A DNA stretch of 64,000 bases, from positions 1 through 64,000 of the forward strand of contig NZ_LQXR01000005.1 in NCBI RefSeq assembly GCF_001590725.1. The letters are read 5' to 3'. The translations under genes were made by a program, and so were the position numbers. Of the stretch, positions 49,638 through 58,885 are shown piece after piece (within the stretch, counting starts at the first letter, position 1; the number at the start of each line of letters is the position of its first letter). Under the pieces are notes generated by a model, which saw nothing but the letters and a program-made list of their open reading frames with translations, ran no database searches and was not told where the DNA came from. Source of the stretch: Snodgrassella sp. CFCC 13594. GTDB taxonomy: Bacteria > Pseudomonadota > Gammaproteobacteria > Burkholderiales > Neisseriaceae.

Positions 49638-50249
49638 ATGCACACTGACTTATTCGCCGACTTCAGGCAGCCAGAACAGAATCTTTTACCTGTTGACGGC
49701 ATTGTGCAAGATTACGGCTTCATTTTCCCAGAAGATCAGGCTGATGTTTACTTTCAATCGCTTTATTGCCATACCCCATGGCAACACGATGAAGTGGTTA
49801 TGGCTGGTCAACGCATACAAACGCAACGTCAAATCGCTTGGTATGCCGATGCCAGCCAAAATTATGTCTATTCTGGTGTTTCTCATGCATCTTTGCCTTG
49901 GACAGCATTATTATTGGACATCAAAACGGCCATTCAAGATCAACTGCATACTCACTTCAATGCCTGTTTGCTCAACCTATATCATGATGGACAAGAGGGA
50001 CTCGCTTGGCACAGTGACAATGAACCAATATGGGGCAAGCAGCCTACCATTGCCTCACTCAGCTTAGGTGCCAGTAGGCGCTTTGTGTTTAAACACAAAA
50101 TTACCCAGCAAAAATATGAACTCACCTTGCACCATGGTCAATTATTGGTCATGCGAGGGCAAACACAAAACCATTGGTTGCACAGTCTGCCCAAAATGGC
50201 CAAAGTAGATCAGCCACGCATTAATCTGACGTTTCGTTATTATCTCTGA
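49638..50249 (+). CDS. alkB: AlkB-family 2-oxoglutarate/Fe(II) dioxygenase
   Basis: A 203-residue dioxygenase that removes alkyl lesions from nucleic acid bases. The iron ligands are His and Asp in LAWHSDNEPIWGK and His in NHWLHSLPK. The 2-oxoglutarate-binding Arg is in PRINLTFRYYL at the C-terminus, and the substrate-side NACLLNLYHDGQEGL is conserved. It resembles the AlkB2/3-like branch. It ends the rightward cluster, and a palindromic hairpin follows. Confidence 0.92.
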   Translation: MHTDLFADFRQPEQNLLPVDGIVQDYGFIFPEDQADVYFQSLYCHTPWQHDEVVMAGQRIQTQRQIAWYADASQNYVYSGVSHASLPWTALLLDIKTAIQDQLHTHFNACLLNLYHDGQEGLAWHSDNEPIWGKQPTIASLSLGASRRFVFKHKITQQKYELTLHHGQLLVMRGQTQNHWLHSLPKMAKVDQPRINLTFRYYL

Positions 50250-50285
50250 ATCCAAGCACACCCAGCCACCACCAACCAGCAATAA

Positions 50286-50316
50286 AAAACCGTTTCAGGC
50301 AGCCTGAAACGGTTTT
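50286..50316 (+). terminator. Palindromic DUS terminator between alkB and leuA
   Basis: AAAACCGTTTCAGG (50286-50299) and CCTGAAACGGTTTT (50303-50316) form a 14-bp perfect stem with a 3-nt loop, with A and T tails on both sides. It serves convergent genes and contains one DUS. Confidence 0.9.
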
Positions 50317-50353
50317 AACGCGATATAAAATTTAAAATCAATCTCTACCTGAA

Positions 50354-52141
50354 TTAAATTGTGCCTTGTGCTTTCATCCGCGGCCCGGTAGCCAGTTTAT
50401 TCAACGCAGACAAATATGCCTTAGCACTGGCCACCAGAATATCGGTGTCGGCACCTTGGCCACTAACCAAATGGCCATCTTTGGCCAAACGCACCGTCAC
50501 CTCACCTTGGCTTTCCGTGCCCGCTGTGATCGCATTCACAGAATACAGCTGCAAGATGGCATCACTGTTGATTTGCGATTCAATGGCTTTGAAGACAGCA
50601 TCAATCGGACCCGAACCTTCACTCTGTGCACGTTTTTCATGGCCATCAATGCTGCACACAATTTCTGCTTTTGGCGATTCGCCCGTTTCAGTCTGAATGC
50701 ACAAAGACACATATTTATAACGATCTGGCGCACGACTAATCAGCTCATCCGACACCAATGCATGCAAATCTTCATCAAAAATTTCACGCTTTTTATCGGC
50801 CAACTCTTTAAATCGGGCAAAAGCCGCATTCAGGGCTTCTTCGCTGTCTAGCTCAATTCCGAGCTCATGCAATTTAGTGCGAAAAGCATTGCGCCCAGAG
50901 AGCTTGCCCAAGGTGATGCGATTATGGCTCCAACCCACGGATTCTGCTGACATGATTTCATAGGTTTCGCGGCATTTGAGCACGCCATCTTGGTGAATCC
51001 CAGACTCATGCGCAAAAGCATTGGCACCCACGATTGCCTTATTGGGCTGTACTGGATAACCCGTTATGGTAGACACCAGTTTGGAGGTCGGCACAATTTG
51101 TGTCGTATCAATGCCGGTTTCTAATCCAAAAATATCGTGACGGGTTTTCAGTGCCATGACTACTTCTTCCAAACTGGCATTCCCTGCACGCTCACCCAAA
51201 CCATTAATGGTGCATTCAATTTGGCGCGCACCGCCGCGCACAGCAGCCAAAGAATTGCCCACAGCCAAGCCCAGATCATTGTGACAATGAGCTGACCACA
51301 CGACTTTATCGCCACCTTGTGTTTTTTGAATTAGGTCACGAAAGAAATCTTCGGTTTTGAACGGTACAGAATAGCCCACCGTATCTGGAATGTTGATGGT
51401 GGTGGCACCAGCAGCAATCACCGCGCCACAAACATCGGCCAGAAAATCAATATCACTGCGCAAGGCATCTTCACACGAAAACTCAACATCATCGGTATAT
51501 TCGCTGGCGATTTTAACCGCTTTTACAGCAGCTTCTTTTACCTGCTGCGGCTTCATTTTCAATTTGTGTTCCATGTGCAATGGGCTGGTGGCAATAAACG
51601 TGTGAATGCGTTTATGTTGTGCTGGTGAAACAGCCTCCCCAGCTGCGCGCACATCGCGCTCGTTGGCCCGCGCTAAAGAACACACCGTGGCATTCTGTAT
51701 GACTTCGGCGATGCTGTGCACGGCATCAAAATCGCCTGGACTGGCTGCAGCAAAACCTGCTTCAATCACATCCACACCCAATTTTTCCAATTGGCGCGCA
51801 ATACGAATTTTTTCTTCCTTAGTCATAGCAGCACCAGGAGATTGCTCGCCATCTCGCAAAGTGGTGTCAAAGATCACCACCCGATTATTATTTTCTGCCA
51901 TTTGTGGCTTTTCAACCGCAGTGTTTTTCTGCATAAAGGCATTCAGGTCTAAAGGTTTACCCAATGCCTCAGCCAATGAAGTGATTTTTTGTAACTGATT
52001 CAATGGCAGAGACCCACGTGCTCGCCACTTGTAAATGGCGGCGGTGGTAGTGGCGTCGTCGGGATAGTGCGTTTTCATGGCATCGGCTAAGGCGTTGACG
52101 CCACCGAAGTACGCAATCAAGCGATCAATATTAAGTTGCAT
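50354..52141 (-). CDS. leuA: 2-isopropylmalate synthase with an N-terminal HTH-like domain
   Basis: First committed enzyme of leucine synthesis, condensing 2-oxoisovalerate with acetyl-CoA. Residues from about 85 on are standard Leu[21 protein letters not shown] (catalytic Arg-Asp), the HxH metal site in [27 protein letters not shown], and a C-terminal leucine-sensing domain ending MKAQGTI. Most LeuA proteins (about 517 residues) start near residue 81 here. The extra 80 residues ([15 protein letters not shown]...[23 protein letters not shown]) resemble a small Cro/YdaS-type helix-turn-helix. The long start at 52141 has a strong AAAAGG 7-9 bp upstream, and the internal Met81 has none. Feedback regulation plus DNA binding is possible. 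Confidence 0.92.
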   Translation of the reverse strand: MQLNIDRLIAYFGGVNALADAMKTHYPDDATTTAAIYKWRARGSLPLNQLQKITSLAEALGKPLDLNAFMQKNTAVEKPQMAENNNRVVIFDTTLRDGEQSPGAAMTKEEKIRIARQLEKLGVDVIEAGFAAASPGDFDAVHSIAEVIQNATVCSLARANERDVRAAGEAVSPAQHKRIHTFIATSPLHMEHKLKMKPQQVKEAAVKAVKIASEYTDDVEFSCEDALRSDIDFLADVCGAVIAAGATTINIPDTVGYSVPFKTEDFFRDLIQKTQGGDKVVWSAHCHNDLGLAVGNSLAAVRGGARQIECTINGLGERAGNASLEEVVMALKTRHDIFGLETGIDTTQIVPTSKLVSTITGYPVQPNKAIVGANAFAHESGIHQDGVLKCRETYEIMSAESVGWSHNRITLGKLSGRNAFRTKLHELGIELDSEEALNAAFARFKELADKKREIFDEDLHALVSDELISRAPDRYKYVSLCIQTETGESPKAEIVCSIDGHEKRAQSEGSGPIDAVFKAIESQINSDAILQLYSVNAITAGTESQGEVTVRLAKDGHLVSGQGADTDILVASAKAYLSALNKLATGPRMKAQGTI

Positions 52142-52150
52142 GCCAGTACC

Positions 52151-52228
52151 TTTTGTCCAAAATTTAAATTGTTATCTTACTTGCAGTAGAAGTGGACGAA
52201 ATATAAACCAAATTGGACATTTTATCAA
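52151..52228 (-). promoter_or_regulatory. leuA promoter with inverted TGTCCAA elements
   Basis: Read on the minus strand: -35 TTGATA (52223-52228), a 17-bp spacer (52206-52222) and -10 TATATT (52200-52205). The spacer contains TGTCCAA and the palindrome CCAATTTGG. A second copy of the heptamer in inverted orientation lies at 52154-52160, next to the ribosome binding site. Such a layout suits a repressor that blocks both polymerase and translation start. Confidence 0.6.
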
Positions 52229-52504
52229 GTAATAGTTGAATTTTCTCTAAGGAATACGCCAAAATCACTTCATTCATGTCTAACTTATATGACAAATGGC
52301 TTTCAATCCACTTCCGCATATACACAAATATTTCTATACTATATTGATTTATTTTAAATAATTTAGTATAAAAAGATAGATTTTTAGCCAGTAACCCTAG
52401 TATATTTTTTAGACAAAATAAAACCGATGACAAGGATCACCGGTGTCCATAACAAGAAAACCAATTGTTGCTTCTGTCGCTATTGGCCTCAATAAAAACG
52501 CACT
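52229..52504. other. Gap between leuA promoter and pgeF
   Basis: AT-rich, no supported gene. A minus-strand frame (52164-52433) encodes 89 codons rich in Leu, Ile and Lys with no ribosome binding site and runs through the leuA promoter. It is probably chance. Confidence 0.5.
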
Positions 52505-53302
52505 CTATTCATCCAACCAAATCAAACTCACCATACGCCCAGTTTGTCCATCGCGCCGATAGGAGTAAAAGCGATCTCGGTCCAAAACCGTACACCATTC
52601 CCCACCATATACGGCATGAACCCCTAAGGAAAGCAAAGACAACCGCGCCAATTGATAGATATCAGCCAAATACTTACCTTGTCCAATAGAGTGAAAAGCA
52701 TCCTGAGCGTGCATATTCTTTAGACAAAACGTGTCCCAAACATCCTGTCCCACCTCGAATGCCTCAGGCCCAATGGCCGGCCCCAAATATGCCATCACTT
52801 CATCTGGAGCCACTTTCATTTGTTGTATCGTATTGGCCAAAACACCCGCCGCCAACCCGCGCCAACCCGCATGTGCAGCAGCCACCACCGAGCCCTTCCG
52901 ATCACACAACAAAACGGGCAAGCAATCGGCCGTCATCACGGCACAAGCCGCACCATCCTGAATACGAGCCACACTGGCATCGGCCTGCAAGGGTCGCCCC
53001 AAGCCCATGGCATGAACGGCATCAATGGCGTTCACCACTTCGATGCCATGCACCTGATCCAAATAGCCCACAGGTAAATCCACATGCTGCTGGACAATGG
53101 CCCGATTTCGCGTAACAGCATCAGGATCATCGCCCACATGCATACCCACATTCAAGCTGGCAAAGACACCTTGGCTCACGCCACCTCGGCGTGTGGTGAT
53201 TAAGGTTTTTACCCGTGAAGGCGCTGGCCAATCTGCCTGAAAAAAAGGGGCTGAATCCGCCGACAAACCCAAAACCTGGTTTATATTGTTCCATGATTCC
53301 AT
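52505..53302 (-). CDS. pgeF: Peptidoglycan editing factor PgeF (YfiH/LACC1 family)
   Basis: A 265-residue multicopper-oxidase-like-fold enzyme of the DUF152 family; PgeF removes L-Ser wrongly placed in muropeptide stems. The zinc/copper ligands are visible in LDQVHGIEVV, MTADCLPVLLCD and AAAHAGWRGLAAGVL. The C-terminus FYSYRRDGQTGRMVSLIWL is typical. ATG 53302 is preceded by a DUS that itself supplies GAGG. An in-frame GTG at 53317 is an alternative start that would place the DUS inside the coding sequence. It follows rluD closely. Confidence 0.9.
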   Translation of the reverse strand: MESWNNINQVLGLSADSAPFFQADWPAPSRVKTLITTRRGGVSQGVFASLNVGMHVGDDPDAVTRNRAIVQQHVDLPVGYLDQVHGIEVVNAIDAVHAMGLGRPLQADASVARIQDGAACAVMTADCLPVLLCDRKGSVVAAAHAGWRGLAAGVLANTIQQMKVAPDEVMAYLGPAIGPEAFEVGQDVWDTFCLKNMHAQDAFHSIGQGKYLADIYQLARLSLLSLGVHAVYGGEWCTVLDRDRFYSYRRDGQTGRMVSLIWLDE

Positions 53303-53319
53303 TTCAGGCAGCCTCACGC

Positions 53320-54444
53320 TTATTCACGCACATACACCACATCCACATCATAATCATCTTCATCCCAGTCATCATCGTCTTCGACACCCAGATGTTGCTG
53401 CCATTCTGCTGCATGCGACAAGGGTGAATCCATACCCGCCTCCAACCGCAACACCGACAGCAAATGATACATATCATTTGGCATGGGTGCTTCGAACTGC
53501 ATATGATCACCATTGATGGGGTGTACCAAACACAAACGATAGGCATGCAGTGCTTGGCGACCCAATGCCTTAACAGCGGCTTTAACAGCATCAGAGGCAG
53601 GATGGCGCGGGTTACCATAAACGGGATCGCCGGCCAACGGGTGTTTGGCGGCCTTCATGTGTACACGGATTTGGTGAGTGCGGCCAGTTTCTAATTGGCA
53701 TTCAATGTAGCTGAAATCGGCGTAACGCTCTAAAACCTGAATATGGGTGATGGCTTCTTTCCCACCAAACGGCACCACTGCCATACGCAAACGATTATGC
53801 GGATCTCTGCCGATTAAGGTTTCAATTTTGCCGTCAAACGGCACCACTCCGTCGGCCACTGCGCGATAAGTGCGTTTCACCGTGCGCGCTTGCAGCTGTT
53901 GCACCAAATGGGTTTGTGCTGCCACTGTTTTGGCCACCACCATTAAACCGCTGGTTTCTTTGTCCAAACGATGCACAATACCAGCACGAGGCACCTGTAC
54001 TAAAGACGGGCAATACGCCAGCAATCCATTTAACAATGTGCCTTGCCAGTTGCCGGCGGCTGGGTGCACCACCAGCCCAGCTGGTTTATTGATGACCAAC
54101 ACCGCATCGTCTTCGTACACAACATCCAAATCCATGGCTTCGGGTGTAAACGCCAGCACCTCATCGGTTTGCTGTATGGCTACCTGAATGTGCTCTCCAC
54201 CCACCAATTTCAGTTTTGGCGTGGCTACTTCGCCATTAACTGTCACCCAGCCTTCTTTAATCCACGTCGATAACCGACTGCGCGAGTAGGCTGGTAATAA
54301 TTTAGCCAAGACAGCGTCCAAGCGCTGACCAGCAAAATCGTTTGAAATCGTTAATTTTTCCAAACTTTGTGCTGCATCATCTGCCGCAAAGGCAAAATCA
54401 TCGCTATAATCGGCTTCGTTATCTAAGGAAGAAGTGTTTTTCAT
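53320..54444 (-). CDS. rluD: 23S rRNA pseudouridine synthase RluD
   Basis: Makes pseudouridines in helix 69 of 23S rRNA. The 374 residues have an N-terminal S4 domain (GQRLDAVLAKLLPAYSRSRLSTWIKEGWVTVNG). The catalytic Asp lies in PRAGIVHRLDKETSGLMVVAK, and RTHQIRVHMKAAKHPLAGDPVYG follows. The acidic C-terminal tail (VEDDDDWDEDDYDVDVVYVRE) is unusual. The start ATG 54444 overlaps the bamD start on the other strand (TCATGA), so each gene's ribosome binding site lies in the other's 5' coding sequence. Confidence 0.93.
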   Translation of the reverse strand: MKNTSSLDNEADYSDDFAFAADDAAQSLEKLTISNDFAGQRLDAVLAKLLPAYSRSRLSTWIKEGWVTVNGEVATPKLKLVGGEHIQVAIQQTDEVLAFTPEAMDLDVVYEDDAVLVINKPAGLVVHPAAGNWQGTLLNGLLAYCPSLVQVPRAGIVHRLDKETSGLMVVAKTVAAQTHLVQQLQARTVKRTYRAVADGVVPFDGKIETLIGRDPHNRLRMAVVPFGGKEAITHIQVLERYADFSYIECQLETGRTHQIRVHMKAAKHPLAGDPVYGNPRHPASDAVKAAVKALGRQALHAYRLCLVHPINGDHMQFEAPMPNDMYHLLSVLRLEAGMDSPLSHAAEWQQHLGVEDDDDWDEDDYDVDVVYVRE

Positions 54445-54456
54445 GAAAAAGTACTT

Positions 54457-55245
54457 TTGATCGTGGGGTTGGGTTTGGCTTTGAGTGCATGCTCCAGCAC
54501 CGGTACCGTCGACAAAGACACACAAATCACGCAAGATTGGTCTGTGCAGCGCTTGTACAATGAAGCACATGATGAACTCAACAGCGGCAATTATAACCGC
54601 GCCGAGAAATTATACGAAATTTTGCAATCACGCTTCCCTTTTGGCCCTTATGCGGAACAAGCTCAGTTGGATACGGCTTATGCTTATTATAAAGACGATG
54701 AGCCAGAAAAAGCACTGGCCGCCATCGCTCAATTCCAACAAACTTACCCACAACACCCCAATATGGACTATGCCTTATATTTAAAAGCATTGGTTCAATT
54801 GAACGAAGACAAATCCTTTGTCAACCGCATGGTGAAACAAGACTGGGCCGACCGTGACCCCAAAGCCAATCGTGAAGCCTATGCCACGTTTGCCGAGCTG
54901 GTCAAAACTTACCCCAATAGTAAATATGCAGCCGATGCCACTGAAAAAATGCAGACATTGGTCAATGCATTGAGCGGCAATCAGATGGCCATTGCGCGCT
55001 ACTATATGAAACGCGGCGCTTACTTGGCGGCGGCCAATCGAGCCCAAGAGATTGTTGCGCAATACCAAAATACACCCAATGTAGAAGAAGCGTTGGCGAT
55101 CATGGTTACAGCCTATGATAAACTCAACCAACCGCAACTGAGTCGCGATGCACAACGTGTTTTGGCACAAAATTTCCCCAACAGCCCATATTTGACCAAG
55201 GTTTGGCAAGTCAATGATTTGCCTTGGTGGAAATTCTGGAATTAA
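54457..55245 (+). CDS. bamD: Outer-membrane assembly lipoprotein BamD, start displaced by a 1-nt frameshift
   Basis: Essential TPR lipoprotein of the BAM complex (ComL in Neisseria). The natural start is ATG 54443, with AAGGAAG upstream. As printed, the frame hits a stop at codon 6 (ATGAAAAAGTACTTTTGA). One more A in the A5 tract gives MKKVLLIVGLGLALSACSS, a correct lipoprotein signal with lipobox LSAC. The open frame given here starts at a TTG within the signal and has no ribosome binding site. The TPR region (YNEAHDELNSGNYNRAEKLYEILQSRFPFGPYAEQAQLDTAYAYYK) and the rest are intact. Because bamD is essential, a sequencing error is the likeliest cause. Confidence 0.92.
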   Translation: MIVGLGLALSACSSTGTVDKDTQITQDWSVQRLYNEAHDELNSGNYNRAEKLYEILQSRFPFGPYAEQAQLDTAYAYYKDDEPEKALAAIAQFQQTYPQHPNMDYALYLKALVQLNEDKSFVNRMVKQDWADRDPKANREAYATFAELVKTYPNSKYAADATEKMQTLVNALSGNQMAIARYYMKRGAYLAAANRAQEIVAQYQNTPNVEEALAIMVTAYDKLNQPQLSRDAQRVLAQNFPNSPYLTKVWQVNDLPWWKFWN

Positions 55246-55270
55246 ACCCATAAAGGCTGCCTGAAAACAA

Positions 55271-55300
55271 AACACCCTGCCAACTTAGCAGGGTGTTTTA
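55271..55300 (+). terminator. Bidirectional terminator between bamD and trpE
   Basis: AACACCCTGC (55271-55280) and GCAGGGTGTT (55288-55297) form a 10-bp stem with a 7-nt loop, flanked by A on one side and T on the other. The genes are convergent. A DUS precedes it at about 55253. Confidence 0.92.
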
Positions 55301-55316
55301 TAAACCATCCACGAGA

Positions 55317-56792
55317 TTACTTATCTAATCCAGCTTGCACCATTTGCACAGCGCGCACCACTGCCCGTGCTTTATTTTGGGTTTCCTGCCATTCCGCCTC
55401 TTCCTGAGAATCGGCGACGATACCACCACCGCTTTGTATGTACACGGTTTCTTCTTTAATAACGGCAGTACGAATCACAATGCACAAATCCATGTCACCA
55501 GAAAAGCTCAGATAACCCGCAGCGCCACCATAAACCCCACGCCTGCTGGGTTCTAATTCCTCAATGATTTCCATGGCACGCACTTTTGGGGCACCCGATA
55601 AGGTGCCAGCAGGGAACGTGGCCGCCAATACCGCCATATTGGATGTACCGTCTTTCAATTCACCTTCTACATTCGATACCAAATGCATCACATGTGAATA
55701 GCGTTCGATCACCATCTTATCGGTGACATTAACCTGCCCTACTTTGCTGACTCGCCCCACATCATTGCGGCCCAAATCAATCAGCATGACATGTTCGGCA
55801 ATTTCTTTTTCATCATGCAACAACTCGTCTGCCATCGCCTGATCTTGCTCTGGCGTTTGGCCTCGCAACCGTGTTCCGGCAATGGGGCGCACGGTAATGT
55901 GGTTGCGTTCGCGTCGCACCAAAATTTCTGGCGATGAACCCACCACATAAAAATCACCAAAATTGTAATAAAACATATAAGGCGACGGATTCAGTGTGCG
56001 TAAAGCGCGATACAAACTTAATGGGTTGTCGTGAAAAGGCATGGTCAACCGCTGGCTCGGTACCACCTGCATACAATCACCAGCCAAAATATAGTCGCGC
56101 ACACGGCGCACATACGATTTATATTGTGCCTCGCCAGTTTCCGCTATCGGCTCGGTGCGCTCGCTCCCCAACGACAATGGAATCCGCACACTTTGGCGCA
56201 ATGCGGTACGCAATTCTTCCAATCGTTCTCGCGCTTGCTGATAGCCATTTTCGACCTGCGTATCGGCATACACAATCAGATAAATTTTACCCGACAAATT
56301 ATCCACCACTGCCAACTCCAGCGACAGCATCAGCAGCATGTCTGGCACACCCACGGTATTGGGCTTGTCGCGTTCTTTCAAACGGTGTGCTATGTGATCA
56401 AAATGATAAATGGTTTCATAGCCGAAATAGCCCACTAAGCCGCCAGTAAAGCGCGGTAAGTTTGGAATTTCTGGGGTTTTGAAGGCTGCCTGAAAAGATT
56501 CTATAAAACGAAGCGGGTTGCCATGATGGGTTTCATGCAAGCGCTGATCATGATAAACCTCAGTGGTGTCGCCTGATACTTTCAGGTAGGTGCGGCATGG
56601 CAAGCCAATAAATGAATAACGGCCAAAGCGCTCACCCCCAACCACCGATTCAAGCAAATAGCTAAATGGCTGATTGGCCAGTTTCAAATACAGTGACAGC
56701 GGCGTATCCAAATCCGCCAACAATTCCTGCACCAAAGGCACATGGGTATACCCTGCCTGCGCCTGCTGCTGATACTCAGCCAAACTGATCAT
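55317..56792 (-). CDS. trpE: Anthranilate synthase component I
   Basis: Converts chorismate to anthranilate with TrpG. The 491 residues have the N-terminal TrpE region with the Trp-binding element [18 protein letters not shown]. The catalytic half includes [57 protein letters not shown] and [22 protein letters not shown] 56792 (MISLAEYQQ) was chosen as the conserved start; an in-frame codon eight residues earlier is not supported. No leader peptide or attenuator was seen upstream. trpG is not in the window. Confidence 0.95.
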   Translation of the reverse strand: MISLAEYQQQAQAGYTHVPLVQELLADLDTPLSLYLKLANQPFSYLLESVVGGERFGRYSFIGLPCRTYLKVSGDTTEVYHDQRLHETHHGNPLRFIESFQAAFKTPEIPNLPRFTGGLVGYFGYETIYHFDHIAHRLKERDKPNTVGVPDMLLMLSLELAVVDNLSGKIYLIVYADTQVENGYQQARERLEELRTALRQSVRIPLSLGSERTEPIAETGEAQYKSYVRRVRDYILAGDCMQVVPSQRLTMPFHDNPLSLYRALRTLNPSPYMFYYNFGDFYVVGSSPEILVRRERNHITVRPIAGTRLRGQTPEQDQAMADELLHDEKEIAEHVMLIDLGRNDVGRVSKVGQVNVTDKMVIERYSHVMHLVSNVEGELKDGTSNMAVLAATFPAGTLSGAPKVRAMEIIEELEPSRRGVYGGAAGYLSFSGDMDLCIVIRTAVIKEETVYIQSGGGIVADSQEEAEWQETQNKARAVVRAVQMVQAGLDK

Positions 56793-56893
56793 GATGTGTA
56801 ACCACAATAAAAACAATGCAAAGCAGTATAGCAGTTTGATACGCCGCTTTGCAGTGTTTCAGGCAACCATAAATCGTCCTATACTCAATGCAA

Positions 56894-58885
56894 TTACTTC
56901 AAATGAGCTTGATGGAGGCGCTTAACGGCAGTTTTCATGCGCCGATACCAACGCCGCTGTACGCGCTTTTCTGGTGGTTTGACTTGGGCATACAGTGCAT
57001 CACTGTATTCAGTCAATAGCTGAGCCAGGGCAGGAGTAAGCCATTGCTGTTGCATTAAAATGATTTTCAGCTGATCCGGGCCAATGGCGGCCAATTCATG
57101 CTCATTGCCATCCAAAACCGCTTGCTTCAGCAACATCAACCCATCATTCATGGGTGTGTTGCTGCCACGCCATGCACGAGCGCACCACAACAACAATGGC
57201 AATGCGGCCAGCAACATCACCACACCTGCCAAAAGCGCCAATACAGGCCATGAGCGCTGGGCCAAGCCCAGCTTGGCAAACAAATTTTGCTGGCGGTTGG
57301 CATCAAAATTCACCACCCATTGCTGCCAATAAAATTGGCTACTCTGCAAGGTGTTGTCTAACCACGGGTAACGCGGTGTCAACGTCGATTGCTCGGCTTC
57401 AGGTAATGACTGAGTAATCCCGCTATCGATACGGGAAATGGATACCGCAGCAGTGGGGTCAACGCGCCACCATGCCTGCTTTTCAGGCAGCCACACTTCA
57501 GCCCAAGCATGGGCATCTTTGCTGCGTACCTGCCAAAATCCGCCTTCAGCATGATATTGGCCACCCTGATATCCCGTCATGATGCGCGCGGGCACTCCCA
57601 CCGAACGCATCAACCAGACAAAAGCGTCGGCATAATCCTCACAAAAGCCTTCACGCCCATCAAACAAAAAATAATCGGTGCTGTTGCTGCCACTGCCTCG
57701 TTGCGGTTGCAGGGTATATCGAAAAGATTCTTCTTTAAAATAACGCAGCACCCGCGCCACATACGCTTCGGTATTGCCGACTCCAGCATTGAGTTGTTGG
57801 GCCAAATCCTGAGTACGCCGGTTGTACTGCTTGGGTAAAGCCGTATAAAACGCCTGCTCACCACGTGAGAGCGCTTGACCCAAATAAGGCGATAAGGCTG
57901 CCTGCAAACGAATACGGCGCCAACCATCTCGACTACGGTTAACCCGCACCACATCGCCCACGCGTGTACTCAATCCATTACGGTCAGCTACGATGGGGTA
58001 GTCCAAGGCAGGAATACGGCCTTCTTCATCCCGTAAAATCAGCTGATAGTTCACGCGTTTGGTGGCGCTATCAAGGGTAATACTGTCTTCGTCCGTGTAG
58101 CGCTCATCCATGGCGAGCCATTGCGCCCCATCGTTTTGCGCCATCACCATCACCCGCCAATAAAGCTGTTGCGGCTGAGGTCGAAATGCCGAATCAAAAG
58201 TTGCATTAAAGGCCAATTCATTGGTTTGAATTAAATGACTGATGCTGCCTGGTCGCAGGGTATCGGAGAGACCGGTTTTGGCCACTTGCGACTGCATCTG
58301 TGGAATACGCCACAATGGTTCTGATTTGCGCGGCATCAGCACAAACAACACTGCGGCCATCGGTGCCGCCAATGCCAACGCCAATGCACCTTGCTTGACC
58401 GCCGCGCGCGCACTCATGGCGCTAATCAATCCCATACTGCTGGTCAGCAACCATAAAGACAGCAACAGCCAAGGAGCCATCCATAAGCTTTGATTAAACA
58501 ACATGGCCCCACCCATTAACACCAGCATCGCCAGCAGCATGACTTGCCAGTCACGCAACCCTTGTGTTTCATAAGCCTTGAGCAACACCAGCAACAATAG
58601 CCACGCCACCCCGCCTTCCCGACCAATGACTGTGCCCAACTGTAAAAACACCACGACCCCAGCCAACACCGTGAGTAGCACGGCACCCCACCACGGCAAA
58701 GGCCGAGCATGCCACCACAACAAACCGGCACGCACGCACCACAGGCCAACAAACAGCGCCCCAACGCCCACCGGTAACGCCAACAGCAAAGGCAGCGCCA
58801 CCCACAATAACGTACCCAACAATACCCATTGCGCTTGGCGAGGCGGCGCTTGGCGCATATATACAGGATCAGCCAACCACTTCAT
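56894..58885 (-). CDS. tgpA: TgpA-type membrane transglutaminase-like protein (DUF3488)
   Basis: A 663-residue inner-membrane protein. About six helices occupy residues 20-200 (LLLALPVGVGALFVGLWCV onward). A periplasmic transglutaminase-core domain has Cys in REGFCEDYADAFVWLMRSVGVPAR, His in SKDAHAWAEVWLPE and Asp in WWRVDPTAAV. A final helix (VLALLAGVVMLLAALPLLLW) and a cytoplasmic tail follow. TgpA of Pseudomonas aeruginosa is essential, with unknown substrate. The start at 58885 overlaps the DUF58 stop (TGATG); ATG 58891 is an alternative. Part of a moxR-DUF58-tgpA unit. Confidence 0.9.
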   Translation of the reverse strand: MKWLADPVYMRQAPPRQAQWVLLGTLLWVALPLLLALPVGVGALFVGLWCVRAGLLWWHARPLPWWGAVLLTVLAGVVVFLQLGTVIGREGGVAWLLLLVLLKAYETQGLRDWQVMLLAMLVLMGGAMLFNQSLWMAPWLLLSLWLLTSSMGLISAMSARAAVKQGALALALAAPMAAVLFVLMPRKSEPLWRIPQMQSQVAKTGLSDTLRPGSISHLIQTNELAFNATFDSAFRPQPQQLYWRVMVMAQNDGAQWLAMDERYTDEDSITLDSATKRVNYQLILRDEEGRIPALDYPIVADRNGLSTRVGDVVRVNRSRDGWRRIRLQAALSPYLGQALSRGEQAFYTALPKQYNRRTQDLAQQLNAGVGNTEAYVARVLRYFKEESFRYTLQPQRGSGSNSTDYFLFDGREGFCEDYADAFVWLMRSVGVPARIMTGYQGGQYHAEGGFWQVRSKDAHAWAEVWLPEKQAWWRVDPTAAVSISRIDSGITQSLPEAEQSTLTPRYPWLDNTLQSSQFYWQQWVVNFDANRQQNLFAKLGLAQRSWPVLALLAGVVMLLAALPLLLWCARAWRGSNTPMNDGLMLLKQAVLDGNEHELAAIGPDQLKIILMQQQWLTPALAQLLTEYSDALYAQVKPPEKRVQRRWYRRMKTAVKRLHQAHLK

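Noticed and set aside
52164..52433. An 89-codon minus-strand frame upstream of leuA
   Set aside because: It lies over the leuA promoter, has no ribosome binding site, and its composition reflects AT richness.
56793..56893. Possible trp attenuator upstream of trpE
   Set aside because: No Trp-codon-rich leader peptide or alternative hairpins were seen in the short upstream region.
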